Below are positions 48,899 to 58,179 of a DNA stretch of 64,000 bases, piece by piece (positions within the stretch are counted from its first letter, which is position 1; each line of letters begins with the position of its first letter). Below the pieces are notes generated by a model. The model was not told where the DNA came from and did not search any database. It saw nothing but the letters and a program-made list of their open reading frames with translations. Source of the stretch: Colwellia psychrerythraea 34H (GTDB lineage: Bacteria > Pseudomonadota > Gammaproteobacteria > Enterobacterales > Alteromonadaceae); contig NC_003910.7 in NCBI RefSeq assembly GCF_000012325.1, positions 1,364,001 through 1,428,000 of the forward strand. Direction: 5' to 3'. Both the position numbers and the translations under genes were made by a program.

Positions 48899-48989
48899 AG
48901 TTATTGGTTGTTAAAGGATAAATTTTTAGGTAAATAGTGAGTGAATAATTTGGTGAAGAAAATTGTTGGAGCTCGTTAGAGTATTCTTT

Positions 48990-49006
48990 TGCGATAACAT
49001 ATCGCA
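48990..49006. promoter_or_regulatory. Operator-like palindrome between the MATE and DUF2878 genes
   Basis: TGCGATA-ACA-TATCGCA is a perfect 7-bp inverted repeat placed between two divergent genes, a typical position for a dimeric repressor. The regulator is unknown. Confidence 0.5.
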
Positions 49007-49054
49007 TTCAAGCCGCTAAATAAATGCTAAATGAATTATAGCTAATTTAATCGC

Positions 49055-49636
49055 GTGGTTATTAATCTAAATGTGTACCTCAAACGTATATTGCTTTATA
49101 CAGTTTTTGTTAGGTACTTTGGCAACGTGTTTATTAACTTAATAGTCTTTAATTTGGTTGGTTTTAACTTAGCCTGGTTTGGCTTAGTTTATTGGGGCAA
49201 TAACTTTATCCCCTTCAGCCTTTTATTATTGATTTCACACCTTTTTTTTATCGCTAAATCACGAAACGAATTACTGCTAATAATGGTGATAACTTTTATT
49301 GGTATCTTTGTTGATTCATTGCTTGTGCAATTTAATGTTTTTATTTTTGTTAATGGCGGTCATATTCCGTTTTGGTTGATGATGCTTTGGGCTTGTTTTG
49401 CGACAACTATATGCCATAGCTTACGATTTCTATCGGGACGTAAGGCATTACAACTCTTCGTTGGTGCCATATTTGCGCCCTTGAGTTATATCGCTGGTTA
49501 CAAATTTCAGGCGGTTGATTTTGGTCAATCTATGATCTCAACGTATTTGCTTTTAAGTGTGATATGGGCAGTGTTATTTGTTTTGTTTTTCTATATAAAA
49601 GACAAACTAGTCAAGGCTGAGGTGAGTTATGTTTAA
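49055..49636 (+). CDS. DUF2878-like integral membrane protein
   Basis: This 193-residue protein has about six membrane helices. NLVGFNLAWFGLVYWGN (about residues 33-49), DSLLVQFNVFIFV and HIPFWLMMLWACFATTICHSLRFL correspond to the DUF2878 pattern, a family that often lies beside ChrR-type sigma loci and cyclopropane-fatty-acid-synthase-like genes. It starts at GTG 49055; a later GTG near 49127 would fit the family's usual N-terminus, so the true start is unsure. It overlaps the next gene by eight bases. Confidence 0.75.
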   Translation: MVINLNVYLKRILLYTVFVRYFGNVFINLIVFNLVGFNLAWFGLVYWGNNFIPFSLLLLISHLFFIAKSRNELLLIMVITFIGIFVDSLLVQFNVFIFVNGGHIPFWLMMLWACFATTICHSLRFLSGRKALQLFVGAIFAPLSYIAGYKFQAVDFGQSMISTYLLLSVIWAVLFVLFFYIKDKLVKAEVSYV

Positions 49637-50216
49637 GCTTTCTTTTTCTTTATGTTCTTCTTATTTATCGTACTTCTATTTGATTTGTTGCTTGTCACAA
49701 AGTGTAGTCTTTGCAAATAGCATCTCCGATGAAATGGAATTGCCAAATAATTTACAAAGCACTATTGATACCCAAGCCTTTGTATCGATAGGGGAGACCA
49801 CGTTTTCTATTTTATTTTGGGACCTTTATAAAAGTCAGTTACTGACTACTTCTGGAAAATATCCCATCAATATAGCAACCGACAAGGTACTTTTTACGAT
49901 TAATTATTTAGCTGATATTTCCAGTGAAGACCTTATCAACAGAACCATAGATCAATGGGATCACTTAGGCATTCCCGCTGAGGAGTATCTGACTTACGTA
50001 TCTGATCTAAAAAATATGTGGCCAGACATCAAAGAGGGTGACAGCTTATCTTTGCTTATACACCAAGGGCGCAGTGTCTTTTATTTTAATCAGCAATATA
50101 TTGGCGTTATTACCCCCTCTGAATTTGGTCAAATATTTCTTGCTATTTGGCTATCTGAAAATACCAGTGAGCCTGAATTACGCCGTGAATTATTAGGAAG
50201 TATTACCTATGACTAA
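49629..50216 (+). CDS. Chalcone isomerase-like exported protein
   Basis: This 195-residue protein has a signal peptide (cleavage near VVFAN). The mature part has the chalcone-isomerase-like pattern: FVSIGETTFSILFWDLYKSQLLT near the N-terminus, then INYLADISSEDLINRTIDQWDHLG and IFLAIWLSENTSEPELRRELLG near the end. Family members are thought to bind fatty acids or related lipids rather than act on flavonoids. It overlaps both neighbours by eight bases, so the three genes form one operon. Export and operon context suggest a membrane-lipid role (inference). Confidence 0.82.
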   Translation: MFKLSFSLCSSYLSYFYLICCLSQSVVFANSISDEMELPNNLQSTIDTQAFVSIGETTFSILFWDLYKSQLLTTSGKYPINIATDKVLFTINYLADISSEDLINRTIDQWDHLGIPAEEYLTYVSDLKNMWPDIKEGDSLSLLIHQGRSVFYFNQQYIGVITPSEFGQIFLAIWLSENTSEPELRRELLGSITYD

Positions 50217-50775
50217 AGTTAAGATTTTTCTATTAATTATCATTACCTGTAGTCTTATTTCTAGTTGCTCCACAGCGTTAGATGATTATCAAGATGTTGA
50301 TAAACCATTTGATATTAAACGTTACTTTGATGGGCGAGTAATCGCTTGGGGCATGGTGCAGAATTATTCTAATAAAGTAAGTAGACGATTTTGTGTCGAA
50401 ATAGAGGGCTCATGGCAAGGTAATGAAGGCGTTCTTGCGGAAAAATTTTATTTTAATGATGGTGAAATCAGTTACCGAAACTGGCAATTATCTAAAAAAA
50501 CGGATGGTAGTTATGAAGGGCAAGCGGAAGACGTGATAGGAATGGCTATTGGTAAACATCAAGGTTTCGCATTTCAGTTTCAATACCAATTATCATTAGT
50601 TGTTGAAGATGAAAGCTATCAAGTTTCTATGGATGACTGGATGTATCAACTTGATGAGTTTCGGGTAATGAATAAGACCTCGATGAGCAAGCTTGGCGTT
50701 AAAGTTGCTGAGGTGACATTGTTTTTTGATAAGCAAACACAAGTGCAACAATGTCCAAGTAGTAATGCAAAGTAA
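50209..50775 (+). CDS. DUF3833-like lipoprotein
   Basis: This 188-residue lipoprotein has a lipobox (ISSCS, Cys at about residue 20). The mature part has FDIKRYFDGRVIAWGMVQNYSNKVSRRF and DWMYQLDEFRVMNKTSMSKLGVKVAEVTLFF, typical of DUF3833. It should be attached to the periplasmic face of a membrane. Related genes commonly accompany the DUF2878, chalcone-isomerase-like and cyclopropane-fatty-acid-synthase-like genes found here. Function unknown. Confidence 0.83.
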   Translation: MTKVKIFLLIIITCSLISSCSTALDDYQDVDKPFDIKRYFDGRVIAWGMVQNYSNKVSRRFCVEIEGSWQGNEGVLAEKFYFNDGEISYRNWQLSKKTDGSYEGQAEDVIGMAIGKHQGFAFQFQYQLSLVVEDESYQVSMDDWMYQLDEFRVMNKTSMSKLGVKVAEVTLFFDKQTQVQQCPSSNAK

Positions 50776-51209
50776 TGCAATATAAGCACAACTTTATACA
50801 ACTTAGATAAAAGGGGAGGTTTAATTTTTTGTATTTATTTAAATTGATAAACAGTTATACAATCAATGAAAACTTGCTGAAACTGTATGTATTCTATGTA
50901 TTCCTCAAAGACTTTAAAAGCAAAGTTTACTCTGTAGATTTATAATATCTTATAAGCAATGTAATGCTAGATAAAAGTCTCTTTATAGCCTTAGTCTCTC
51001 GAACGAATACTTTTCATCGTATACTCCTTGTAGTGATAAAAAACTCATTCATCATTATTGTTGAAATTCTTTTTAATTAACCTATTTAATACGCGTTAAT
51101 TTGATAAAAGATCACTGCTAAAAATATAAGTTTATTTGTGAACAAATGTTGATCTTTGTTTCTTTTTTGTACGTAAGTTCAGGTGTACTTAATTAATGAG
51201 GGTAAGCAA
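50776..51209. other. Intergenic region upstream of the fasciclin gene
   Basis: No gene is visible. ATTTGT-GA-ACAAAT (51134-51147) is a small inverted repeat near the likely promoter of the fasciclin gene. No terminator of good quality follows the DUF3833 gene. Confidence 0.45.
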
Positions 51210-53045
51210 GTGAAATATTTTAAAATACTAAGTGTAACCGTATTAAGTGTGTTTTTATTGCAAGGTTGCAATGACGACGATAATGACGTAATTGAACAAG
51301 TCAAACAAGATGTAGTTGCACCAACTACGATTGTTGATGCTGCTGTTAATGACGGCAGTTTCACTACTTTAGTTGCTGCTTTACAAGCGACAGGGCTAGA
51401 TACAACCTTGGCAGATACCAGTGCGAAATTTACCGTTTTTGCGCCAACGGATAAAGCCTTTGCTTTGTTGGGGCAAGGTACCATTGATGCGCTGCTGGCT
51501 GATACTGATAAGTTATCAGATATTTTAACCTATCATGTTATTAGTGGTGAAGTTGATGCCGCAGCAGCTATAGCGCTAGCTGGGACAACCGTTGATATGG
51601 TGAATGGTGATGCCGTAGGTTTATCACTCGATGGTGAAAAATTATTGGTAAATACCGCCACAGTAATTACCACTAACATTCAGACTGATAATGGTATTAT
51701 TCACGTTATCGATGCTGTTTTACTCCCACCCGCAGAAATGATGGAGCCGACATTGAGTATTGTCGAAGTAGCACTGGCTGATCCTGATAATTTCTCTACC
51801 TTAGTTGCCGCGCTTAGTGCTGCTGATTTAGTGACTACCTTGTCAAATGAAGATGCTACCTTTACTGTTTTTGCTCCGACTAATGCCGCATTTGCTTTAA
51901 TTGCAGGTGATACCTTGACTGCATTGTTAGGTGATACCGATGCCTTAACAAAAGTACTACTGCAACATGTTATAGCAGATGCTGCTGTAAATTCGGTTAA
52001 TGCCTACGCCTTGAGTGGCAATATGGTTGATACAGCGGGTATGGATAAAATAGCACTTAACATCAACATGGACACAGATAAGCTATTGTTTGGTGGTGCC
52101 AATGTTGTGATGAAAGATATTTATACAACCAACGGCATTATCCATGTGATAGATGCGGTAATTATTGGTGATGTGGCATTACCAAAACCGAGCATGAGCT
52201 TAGTTGATATTGCCAGTAGCAACAGTGATCTATCGACACTAGTGTCAGCGTTGCAATCAACAGGCCTAGATACCGTCTTAGCTAACCTTGATAATGACTA
52301 TACTGTTTTTGCTCCAACTAATGCCGCTTTTGCTAAATTACCTGCTGGCACAGTTGAAGGATTAACTAGCGAACAATTAAGTAACATATTGCTATATCAC
52401 GTAATCGCTGGCGAAGTTCTTGCTGATGGCGCTATCAACTTAGCTCAATCTATGGATAACATGGCAGAAATGGCGAATGCGAGTAAAGCCGCTGTATCGT
52501 TCACTGATGGCATGCTTTTCATTAATGGCGCTAAGGTAAGTGCAGCTAATGTTATGGCTGCAAATGGTGTTGTTCACTTAATTGATAATGTGATTATGCC
52601 TCCTGCAATGATGGGTACGCCAACATTGAATATTGTTGAAGTCGCTTTGGCAGACCCGGATAATTTTTCTACCCTAGTAACCGCACTTACTGCTGCTGAT
52701 TTAGTGACTACTTTATCAAACGAAGATGCTATGTTTACTGTTTTTGCTCCAACTAATGCCGCCTTTGATAAGATTGACAGTGAAGCTTTAACCGCTTTAT
52801 TAGCAGACACTGAGATGCTTACTAAAGTCTTATTAACTCATGTTGTGGGTGAAAGTAGCTTAAGTTCTACAGATGCTTATGCAAAAAATGGACGTTCATT
52901 AACCACAGCATCGGATGTAATGATTGATGTGAGTATTGACGCTGATACGGGAATGCTGATGATTGGAGGAGCTAAAGTAATTATCTCTGATATCTACACA
53001 ACAAACGGTGTTATTCATGTAATCGATACCGTGATTATGGAATAG
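51210..53045 (+). CDS. Four-domain fasciclin (FAS1) lipoprotein
   Basis: From GTG 51210, with GAGGGT seven bases before it, the protein has 611 residues. LLQGC at the N-terminus is a lipobox, so it is a surface or periplasmic lipoprotein. Four FAS1 adhesion domains follow (about 51330-51735, 51760-52170, 52195-52600, 52620-53040), each with the FTVFAPT(N/D)xAF and NGxIHVIDxVxxP motifs. Domains 2 and 4 are much more alike than the others (shared VEVALADPDNFSTLV and AADLVTTLSNEDA), which points to a duplication. It sits between the two parts of the ChrR-type regulon. FAS1 proteins mediate adhesion, and single FAS1 proteins also occur near some ECF sigma loci. Confidence 0.92.
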   Translation: MKYFKILSVTVLSVFLLQGCNDDDNDVIEQVKQDVVAPTTIVDAAVNDGSFTTLVAALQATGLDTTLADTSAKFTVFAPTDKAFALLGQGTIDALLADTDKLSDILTYHVISGEVDAAAAIALAGTTVDMVNGDAVGLSLDGEKLLVNTATVITTNIQTDNGIIHVIDAVLLPPAEMMEPTLSIVEVALADPDNFSTLVAALSAADLVTTLSNEDATFTVFAPTNAAFALIAGDTLTALLGDTDALTKVLLQHVIADAAVNSVNAYALSGNMVDTAGMDKIALNINMDTDKLLFGGANVVMKDIYTTNGIIHVIDAVIIGDVALPKPSMSLVDIASSNSDLSTLVSALQSTGLDTVLANLDNDYTVFAPTNAAFAKLPAGTVEGLTSEQLSNILLYHVIAGEVLADGAINLAQSMDNMAEMANASKAAVSFTDGMLFINGAKVSAANVMAANGVVHLIDNVIMPPAMMGTPTLNIVEVALADPDNFSTLVTALTAADLVTTLSNEDAMFTVFAPTNAAFDKIDSEALTALLADTEMLTKVLLTHVVGESSLSSTDAYAKNGRSLTTASDVMIDVSIDADTGMLMIGGAKVIISDIYTTNGVIHVIDTVIME

Positions 53046-53147
53046 TTACCTAACTTTTAGTTACCAAGTTGTTAGGCGCTAAGTTTTGGTTGGATAATTG
53101 TTCTTTCTTTTACCATGCAAAGAGTTTGATTAACATTACCGACCATG

Positions 53148-53173
53148 AGCCTCTGTCTTCAGAGGCTTTTTTT
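53148..53173 (+). terminator. Terminator after the fasciclin gene
   Basis: AGCCTCTG-TCTT-CAGAGGCT followed by seven T: strong 8-bp stem. Confidence 0.95.
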
Positions 53174-53176
53174 GTC

Positions 53177-53440
53177 ATACCAAATCAAATAAGTTTATTC
53201 CCACTCAGAGCTTGTCAGCGGTTTGAGAACAAATAGAATTTTTTTATGTATAGTCATTCTATATTAAGAAAATTATGTGCAGTTATCAGATTGCTGACAA
53301 ACTCCCAAAGGGCGAGTTGAAAAGGCTTACATGCCGCGTTATTATTTTTGATAAGGGATAAACCATTATCTTCAATCAATGCCTTGCCTCTAAGCCTTTT
53401 AAAACTCGCTGTGAGGGAAAAAACTTACTTGAATTGGTAT
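53177..53440. repeat. Full-length ATACCAA-ended repeat, copy B
   Basis: This 264-bp element runs from ATACCAAATC to GAATTGGTAT. It matches copy A (15759-16071) in reverse orientation: GAGGCAAGGCATTGAT (as complement), TAACGC and CGCCCTT(T)GGGAG are shared, and the ends carry the same inverted repeat (CCCACTCAG on the left, CTGTGAGGG on the right). It lies directly after the fasciclin terminator. Confidence 0.85.
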
Positions 53441-53502
53441 AATACTGATCGTTTAGTGATTTTTTACGTATGAATAGTTATAAACCAGCAAGTGATATTC
53501 TT

Positions 53503-54084
53503 ATGAAAAATTTAAATGTTACCTTACCAATATTTCCGTTACCCGTGTTCTTATTGCCAGGCGGGGTAACAAAGTTACGCATATTTGAACCACGCTATTT
53601 AAAAATGGTCAGTACCGCCTCTTCGGGTCAAGGTTTTGTTCTATGGCTTCAAGATAAAAATATAATTGCTAACGAAAGCTCTACTAGTATGCCGTGGGGT
53701 AGTTGGGTTGACATTATTAATTTTGATCAAGGTGATGACGGTATTTTAGAAATTGATGTTAAGTGTAAATCTCTGGTCGTCATTAAGAGCATAGCGCATG
53801 ACGAAAATAATTTGCATTTTGGTGATGTTAGCTGCATTGCGCATTGGTCTGAAATTCATGTCGACATGGCTAAAGGAAAATTATCTACATCGTTAGCGAG
53901 TGTCTTTGCAGAGAACGAAAGGCTTGATGATTTATATCCAACGAAAGGTCTAAACGATAGCCATTGGGTGTTAGCGAGGTGGTTAGAGATACTACCTATA
54001 GAGTTAAATGTAAAAAATGCCTTTGTTGTGAGTTACAGTTTTAAAGAAGCAAAAGCGTTTGTTGAATCCGTTATTCTTGAATAG
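53503..54084 (+). CDS. LON substrate-binding-domain protein
   Basis: From ATG 53503 the protein has 193 residues and is a single LON N-terminal domain: LPIFPLPVFLLPGGVTKLRIFEPRYLKMV is the typical start, and the rest matches the small stand-alone proteins that carry this domain without ATPase or protease. Their function is unknown, but the domain binds polypeptides in Lon protease. Such genes often lie next to ChrR-type sigma loci in marine gammaproteobacteria (from memory). An ATG at 53470 adds 11 residues outside the domain. Confidence 0.85.
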   Translation: MKNLNVTLPIFPLPVFLLPGGVTKLRIFEPRYLKMVSTASSGQGFVLWLQDKNIIANESSTSMPWGSWVDIINFDQGDDGILEIDVKCKSLVVIKSIAHDENNLHFGDVSCIAHWSEIHVDMAKGKLSTSLASVFAENERLDDLYPTKGLNDSHWVLARWLEILPIELNVKNAFVVSYSFKEAKAFVESVILE

Positions 54085-54160
54085 TTCTTTATTTTGAATT
54101 AGTTTTTGAATTAATTTTTAACTGCTCTTTAAAAAGTTTTGAAATAATTTCAATATAAAG

Positions 54161-54189
54161 TGATCCTGACACTTATTTGACCGTATAAC
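54161..54189 (+). promoter_or_regulatory. Candidate ECF sigma-E/ChrR-type promoter
   Basis: TGATCC (54161-54166), a 17-base spacer and TATAAC (54184-54189) lie 34 bases before the sigma gene. TGATCC matches the -35 element known for RpoE of Rhodobacter, and ECF11-type sigma factors normally drive their own operon. The -10 fit is only fair. Confidence 0.55.
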
Positions 54190-54222
54190 CTGACATGTTC
54201 AAATAAATAGTGGGACGAAGCA

Positions 54223-54840
54223 ATGCAGACTAACTTGCTAAGCAGACCGACAAGTGCTAAATCTACTAGTATGTCAGATAAAATAAATCACCCACAACTC
54301 TGCCAATGGCTAGAGTCTGTTGCTATAAGTCGAGACAAACAAGCTTTCACTCATTTGTTTCAGTTCTTTGCACCCAAAATTCTACGTATTGCACGTGGTA
54401 AATTTCCTAATGAAGCACAAGCCAATGAAGTCGTGCAAGACACTATGAGTAATGTGTGGAGAAAAGCCCACCTTTACAATCAAGACAAGGGGGCTGCAAC
54501 CACTTGGGTATACACGGTAATGCGTAACGTTACTTTCGATATGCTGAGAAAAATTCAAGGTAATAAAGAAGATAATCTAAGTGATGATATTTGGCCTATC
54601 GCTGAAAGTATGAGCATCGAAAATGAAATTTTTGATGACCATTTAGAACATGCAAACTTGTTAAGTGTCATAGAAGAGTTACCTCAAGCTCAACAAGACG
54701 TTGTTAAAGGTTTTTACTTTAGAGAAATGTCTCAAGAGCAGCTAGCTGTGCATCTACATTTACCACTAGGGACAGTTAAATCTCGATTACGTTTGGCCCT
54801 AGGAAAACTCAAAGTACAGTTAGGAGAAAAACATGATTAA
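54223..54840 (+). CDS. rpoE: ECF sigma factor of the ChrR-linked group (RpoE-like)
   Basis: This 205-residue protein has sigma region 2 (about residues 40-105: FTHLFQFFAPKILRIARGKF, EVVQDTMSNVWRKAHLYNQDKG, TWVYTVMRNVTFDMLR) and region 4 (about 145-200: IEELPQAQQDVVKGFYFREMSQEQLAVHLHLPLGTVKSRLRLAL). It overlaps the ChrR gene by eight bases, as usual for a sigma/anti-sigma pair. In Rhodobacter this type of sigma factor responds to singlet oxygen made by light. It should direct transcription from TGATCC-type promoters, and the neighbouring photolyase and lipid genes are the expected targets. Confidence 0.93.
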   Translation: MQTNLLSRPTSAKSTSMSDKINHPQLCQWLESVAISRDKQAFTHLFQFFAPKILRIARGKFPNEAQANEVVQDTMSNVWRKAHLYNQDKGAATTWVYTVMRNVTFDMLRKIQGNKEDNLSDDIWPIAESMSIENEIFDDHLEHANLLSVIEELPQAQQDVVKGFYFREMSQEQLAVHLHLPLGTVKSRLRLALGKLKVQLGEKHD

Positions 54841-55519
54841 CCATCACCCTAAATTTGAGCTTATTCAAGCGTTTGTAAATGGTGATTTACCTGCATCTTT
54901 ATCTGCTGGTATCGCTATTCATGCAGATATGTGTCCGGTATGTCAGCAAACGATCGCCCAATTTACTGAACAAGTGGCTGAAAATAGTTTTGAAGAAGAA
55001 TACTTAGATAGATTCATCATTGATGACAATGAAGCACTAGAAGCGATTGCAACAATAGATTTTGATCACATGATAGATAATATTGTTGAATCTTCTGATA
55101 TCGCTGTTGTTGTACCAAAAGTAGAAAAAACAGTCAGTTTTAATGATACTACTTACACTCTTCCTGCAGCATTAAATAGTATGGAAATGGGTAAACATGC
55201 TCAAATTGGTAAGTTAACGAGAGCTCGAATTCAGTTGAATGAAAATGAAATCCATAGCAGTTTACTACATATACAGCCTGGTGGAGGCGTACCTGAACAT
55301 ACGCATAAAGGTTTTGAGCTTACGGTGCTGTTAGCGGGATCATTTCATGATGAAAGTGGTGAGTATGTTAAGGGGGATTTTATCATGCTTGACAGTTCTC
55401 ATCAGCATCATCCTATTTCTAGCAATGGTTGTCTTTGTTATACCGTTGCTAATGATGCACTACACTTTACCCATGGTATTAATAAGTTGCTTAACCCAAT
55501 AGGTTCTTTCATATATTAG
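54833..55519 (+). CDS. chrR: ChrR-type zinc anti-sigma factor
   Basis: This 228-residue protein has an N-terminal zinc anti-sigma domain with H5, H30, C34 and C37 (HADMCPVC), matching the ligand pattern of Rhodobacter ChrR (H6, H31, C35, C38). A C-terminal cupin follows, with H156, H158, E162 (EHTHKGFEL) and H190/H192 in the place of the known second metal site. In Rhodobacter, singlet oxygen triggers loss of this protein and frees the sigma factor. It is directly coupled to the sigma gene by an eight-base overlap. Confidence 0.93.
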   Translation: MINHHPKFELIQAFVNGDLPASLSAGIAIHADMCPVCQQTIAQFTEQVAENSFEEEYLDRFIIDDNEALEAIATIDFDHMIDNIVESSDIAVVVPKVEKTVSFNDTTYTLPAALNSMEMGKHAQIGKLTRARIQLNENEIHSSLLHIQPGGGVPEHTHKGFELTVLLAGSFHDESGEYVKGDFIMLDSSHQHHPISSNGCLCYTVANDALHFTHGINKLLNPIGSFIY

Positions 55520-55585
55520 CTAGCTAAGTATTTAACAGTTAAAGCGTTAATTAAAGTTAAAATCAGAAATTAGAAGGAAAGGATT

Positions 55586-56545
55586 ATGATTTATTCAGTG
55601 GATAAGAAAGACATAGAAATTGGTATTAGCGCTTGTTTAATTGGTGAAAAGGTTCGGTTTGATGCCAGTAATAAACCGTCTCATTTTTGTATTAAAGAAT
55701 TTTCAGAACATGTTTCATATAAGTCATTTTGCCCAGAAGTTGCTGTAGGTTTACCTATTCCTAGACCAACCATTCGTCAAATAAAGCGTGATGATGTTAT
55801 TCATGTTTCTCAAAAAGATGGCAGTGGCGATGTTACCGAGGCCTTAAAAGCGTATGGAAAAAAAGTAGCCAGCATGACCAAATCGTTAAGTGGTTATATT
55901 TTTTGCGCTAAAAGCCCAAGTTGCGGCATGGAAAGAGTTAAGATTTATAGCCCCGAAGGTAACTCATTACCCTCAAAAGGTATCGGTGCTTTTGCCAAAG
56001 AAATTATGGATGCTAACCCGTTATTACCTTGCGAAGAAAATGGCCGTCTAAACGATCCTCTACTGCGTGAAAACTTTGTTGCCAGAGTATTTGCTTATAA
56101 ACATTGGCAAACGATTGTTGAATCAGGATTAACTAAGCACAAGTTAACCACCTTTCATAGCCATTACAAGTATACGGTGATGAGCCACGATTTAATCGCC
56201 TATAAAGAGTTAGGGCAATTATTAGCAAGAGCTGATTTACCCCTTGATGAGGTGGCGGCGCAATATATTTTAGGATTAATGACGGCACTGAAAATTATAG
56301 CGACCCGTAAAAAGCATGCTAATACACTGGCGCATATTCAAGGATACTTTTCAAAGCACTTACAAGCGAATGAAAGACAGGAATTATGTGAACAAATTGA
56401 TGCTTATCGCGAAGGACTTATTCCGTTAATGGCACCTTTAACGTTAATTAAGCATTATCTACTTAATCATCCAAAAGACTATTTAACAAAGCAAGCGTAC
56501 TTATCTCCTTACCCTGATAAATTAAGATTGAGATACGCTTACTAA
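55586..56545 (+). CDS. DUF523-DUF1722 protein (YbgA-like)
   Basis: This 319-residue protein has an N-terminal DUF523 domain (about residues 8-145: GISACLIGEKVRFDASNKP, SFCPEVAVGLPIPRPTIRQI, CAKSPSCGMERVKIY) and a C-terminal DUF1722/YbgA-like domain (about 185-300). Several conserved cysteines could bind a metal. In enterobacteria ybgA lies next to the photolyase gene phr, and the photolyase gene is 109 bp downstream here, which supports a shared role in photo-damage response. The biochemical activity is not certain. Confidence 0.9.
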   Translation: MIYSVDKKDIEIGISACLIGEKVRFDASNKPSHFCIKEFSEHVSYKSFCPEVAVGLPIPRPTIRQIKRDDVIHVSQKDGSGDVTEALKAYGKKVASMTKSLSGYIFCAKSPSCGMERVKIYSPEGNSLPSKGIGAFAKEIMDANPLLPCEENGRLNDPLLRENFVARVFAYKHWQTIVESGLTKHKLTTFHSHYKYTVMSHDLIAYKELGQLLARADLPLDEVAAQYILGLMTALKIIATRKKHANTLAHIQGYFSKHLQANERQELCEQIDAYREGLIPLMAPLTLIKHYLLNHPKDYLTKQAYLSPYPDKLRLRYAY

Positions 56546-56654
56546 CTGATTTATATTAACTTTAGTTTAGATGCTAAATAAATTAGTAACCCAGTCACCC
56601 ATATTTTTAATTATTCTTCCGTGATGCCTTTAACCGGGCACATAAGGATCCCGC

Positions 56655-58067
56655 TTGCTACTTTGGCTCCGTAATGACCTTCGAACACACGACAATCCAG
56701 CGTTACACTATTTCCTGAGTCGTAACGCCTTAAGTCAACATGATTCAGCAGTACCAGCGAAAGCTATCTTTTTTATCTGTGAACAACAATGGCAACAACA
56801 TGATTGGTCGCCGATAAAGATAGATTTTATTAAGCGTCACGCCCATGCCCTTGTTAAAGAACTCGCGCTATTAAATATCGAACTTGAATTGATTGAACTC
56901 GATAATTTTACCCAGCAAAAAACGTATTTACACAGCTATTGTCAACTGCACAATATTACTGAAGTGGTGGCTAATAGTGAGGTTGAATTTAATGAACAGC
57001 AACGAGATAAAGCCTTATATTTAGAATTAAAGGCTAGCGGTATTCCATTAACCTTACTTGAAGCAGACGTAATCGTACCAAAAGGCAAAGTCCTGAATCA
57101 GTCGGGTATTATGTATAAGGTTTTTACACCGTTTAAGCGTGCTTGGTTAACCTATATTCAGCAAGGCGGCTTTGAGTATTTAGGCAAAGTATCTGTTAAA
57201 TCGTCAGCGGTTAACAAGGCTGATAATCAAGAAGAAGATCAGGGAAGTATTTCTAGTACCTGGCCGCTAGCAACTGTTTTTGAGCAGCAAATACTACCAA
57301 AGTTTTACCAACAAAAAATAAGCACTTACAAACTTAATCGTGATATACCATCGATTAAAGGTACGTCGGGTATATCACCTTATTTGGCTGCAGGTGTTAT
57401 CAGTCCTCGTTTTGTACTTCGATTATTACTTAACAAACATCCCGATTTGTTAGTCGCGTCAGACAGTGAAGAATTTTCATGGTTGAATGAGATTATTTGG
57501 CGAGAGTTTTATCGCCACCTGCTTTTTCATGAACAACGATTATGTAAACACCAATGTTATAAAGAAAATTATCAAGAGATGTTGTGGCATAACGATGCTG
57601 CATTATTTGATGCGTGGTGCCAAGGCAGAACTGGCTACCCACTTGTTGATGCTGCAATGAGGCAGCTCAATCAAACAGGCTGGATGCATAATCGTCTTCG
57701 TATGGTCGTGGCGAGCTTTCTAACCAAACATTTACTCATTGATTGGCGATTAGGTGAAAAATATTTTATGCAGCACCTGATTGACGGCGATTTAGCTTCA
57801 AATAATGGTGGCTGGCAATGGGCGGCTAGCACTGGCTGTGATGCACAACCTTACTTTAGGATTTTTAATCCTATTAGACAAAGCGAACGTTTTGATCCAA
57901 AGGGCGTTTTCATACGTAAATATATACCAGAGCTTAACAATATTTCTGATAAGGCGATTCACTTTCCTCATCAATATATTAAGGATAATGAACTAAATAT
58001 TTATTGGCCAGCGATTGTTGAGCACAAAGAGGCTAGGTTAAAAGCGTTAGCTTTTTATAAGGTGTAA
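56655..58067 (+). CDS. phrB: Deoxyribodipyrimidine (CPD) photolyase
   Basis: This 470-residue enzyme repairs cyclobutane pyrimidine dimers in DNA with blue light. It has an N-terminal antenna-binding domain (residues 1-130, LLWLRNDLRTHDNPAL) and a C-terminal FAD domain: GTSGISPYLAAGVISPRF, EIIWREFYRHLL, GRTGYPLVDAAMRQLNQTGWMHNRLRM and DGDLASNNGGWQWAASTGCDAQPYFRIFNP. The start is TTG (56655), preceded by AAGGA; an in-frame TAA at 56643 overlaps the ribosome site, so no earlier start is possible. Genes downstream run in the same direction. Light repair fits the regulon around it. Confidence 0.95.
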   Translation: MLLWLRNDLRTHDNPALHYFLSRNALSQHDSAVPAKAIFFICEQQWQQHDWSPIKIDFIKRHAHALVKELALLNIELELIELDNFTQQKTYLHSYCQLHNITEVVANSEVEFNEQQRDKALYLELKASGIPLTLLEADVIVPKGKVLNQSGIMYKVFTPFKRAWLTYIQQGGFEYLGKVSVKSSAVNKADNQEEDQGSISSTWPLATVFEQQILPKFYQQKISTYKLNRDIPSIKGTSGISPYLAAGVISPRFVLRLLLNKHPDLLVASDSEEFSWLNEIIWREFYRHLLFHEQRLCKHQCYKENYQEMLWHNDAALFDAWCQGRTGYPLVDAAMRQLNQTGWMHNRLRMVVASFLTKHLLIDWRLGEKYFMQHLIDGDLASNNGGWQWAASTGCDAQPYFRIFNPIRQSERFDPKGVFIRKYIPELNNISDKAIHFPHQYIKDNELNIYWPAIVEHKEARLKALAFYKV

Positions 58068-58179
58068 AGAAAGGCTAGGTCGGTAACTCATTGTTAAGAA
58101 ATTGGTTATGCGGTCATTGCGTTCATAGTGTTGTTATTAAGGTATTCATCATCAAAGTTTTAGTCAGTAAGGTAGTGTT

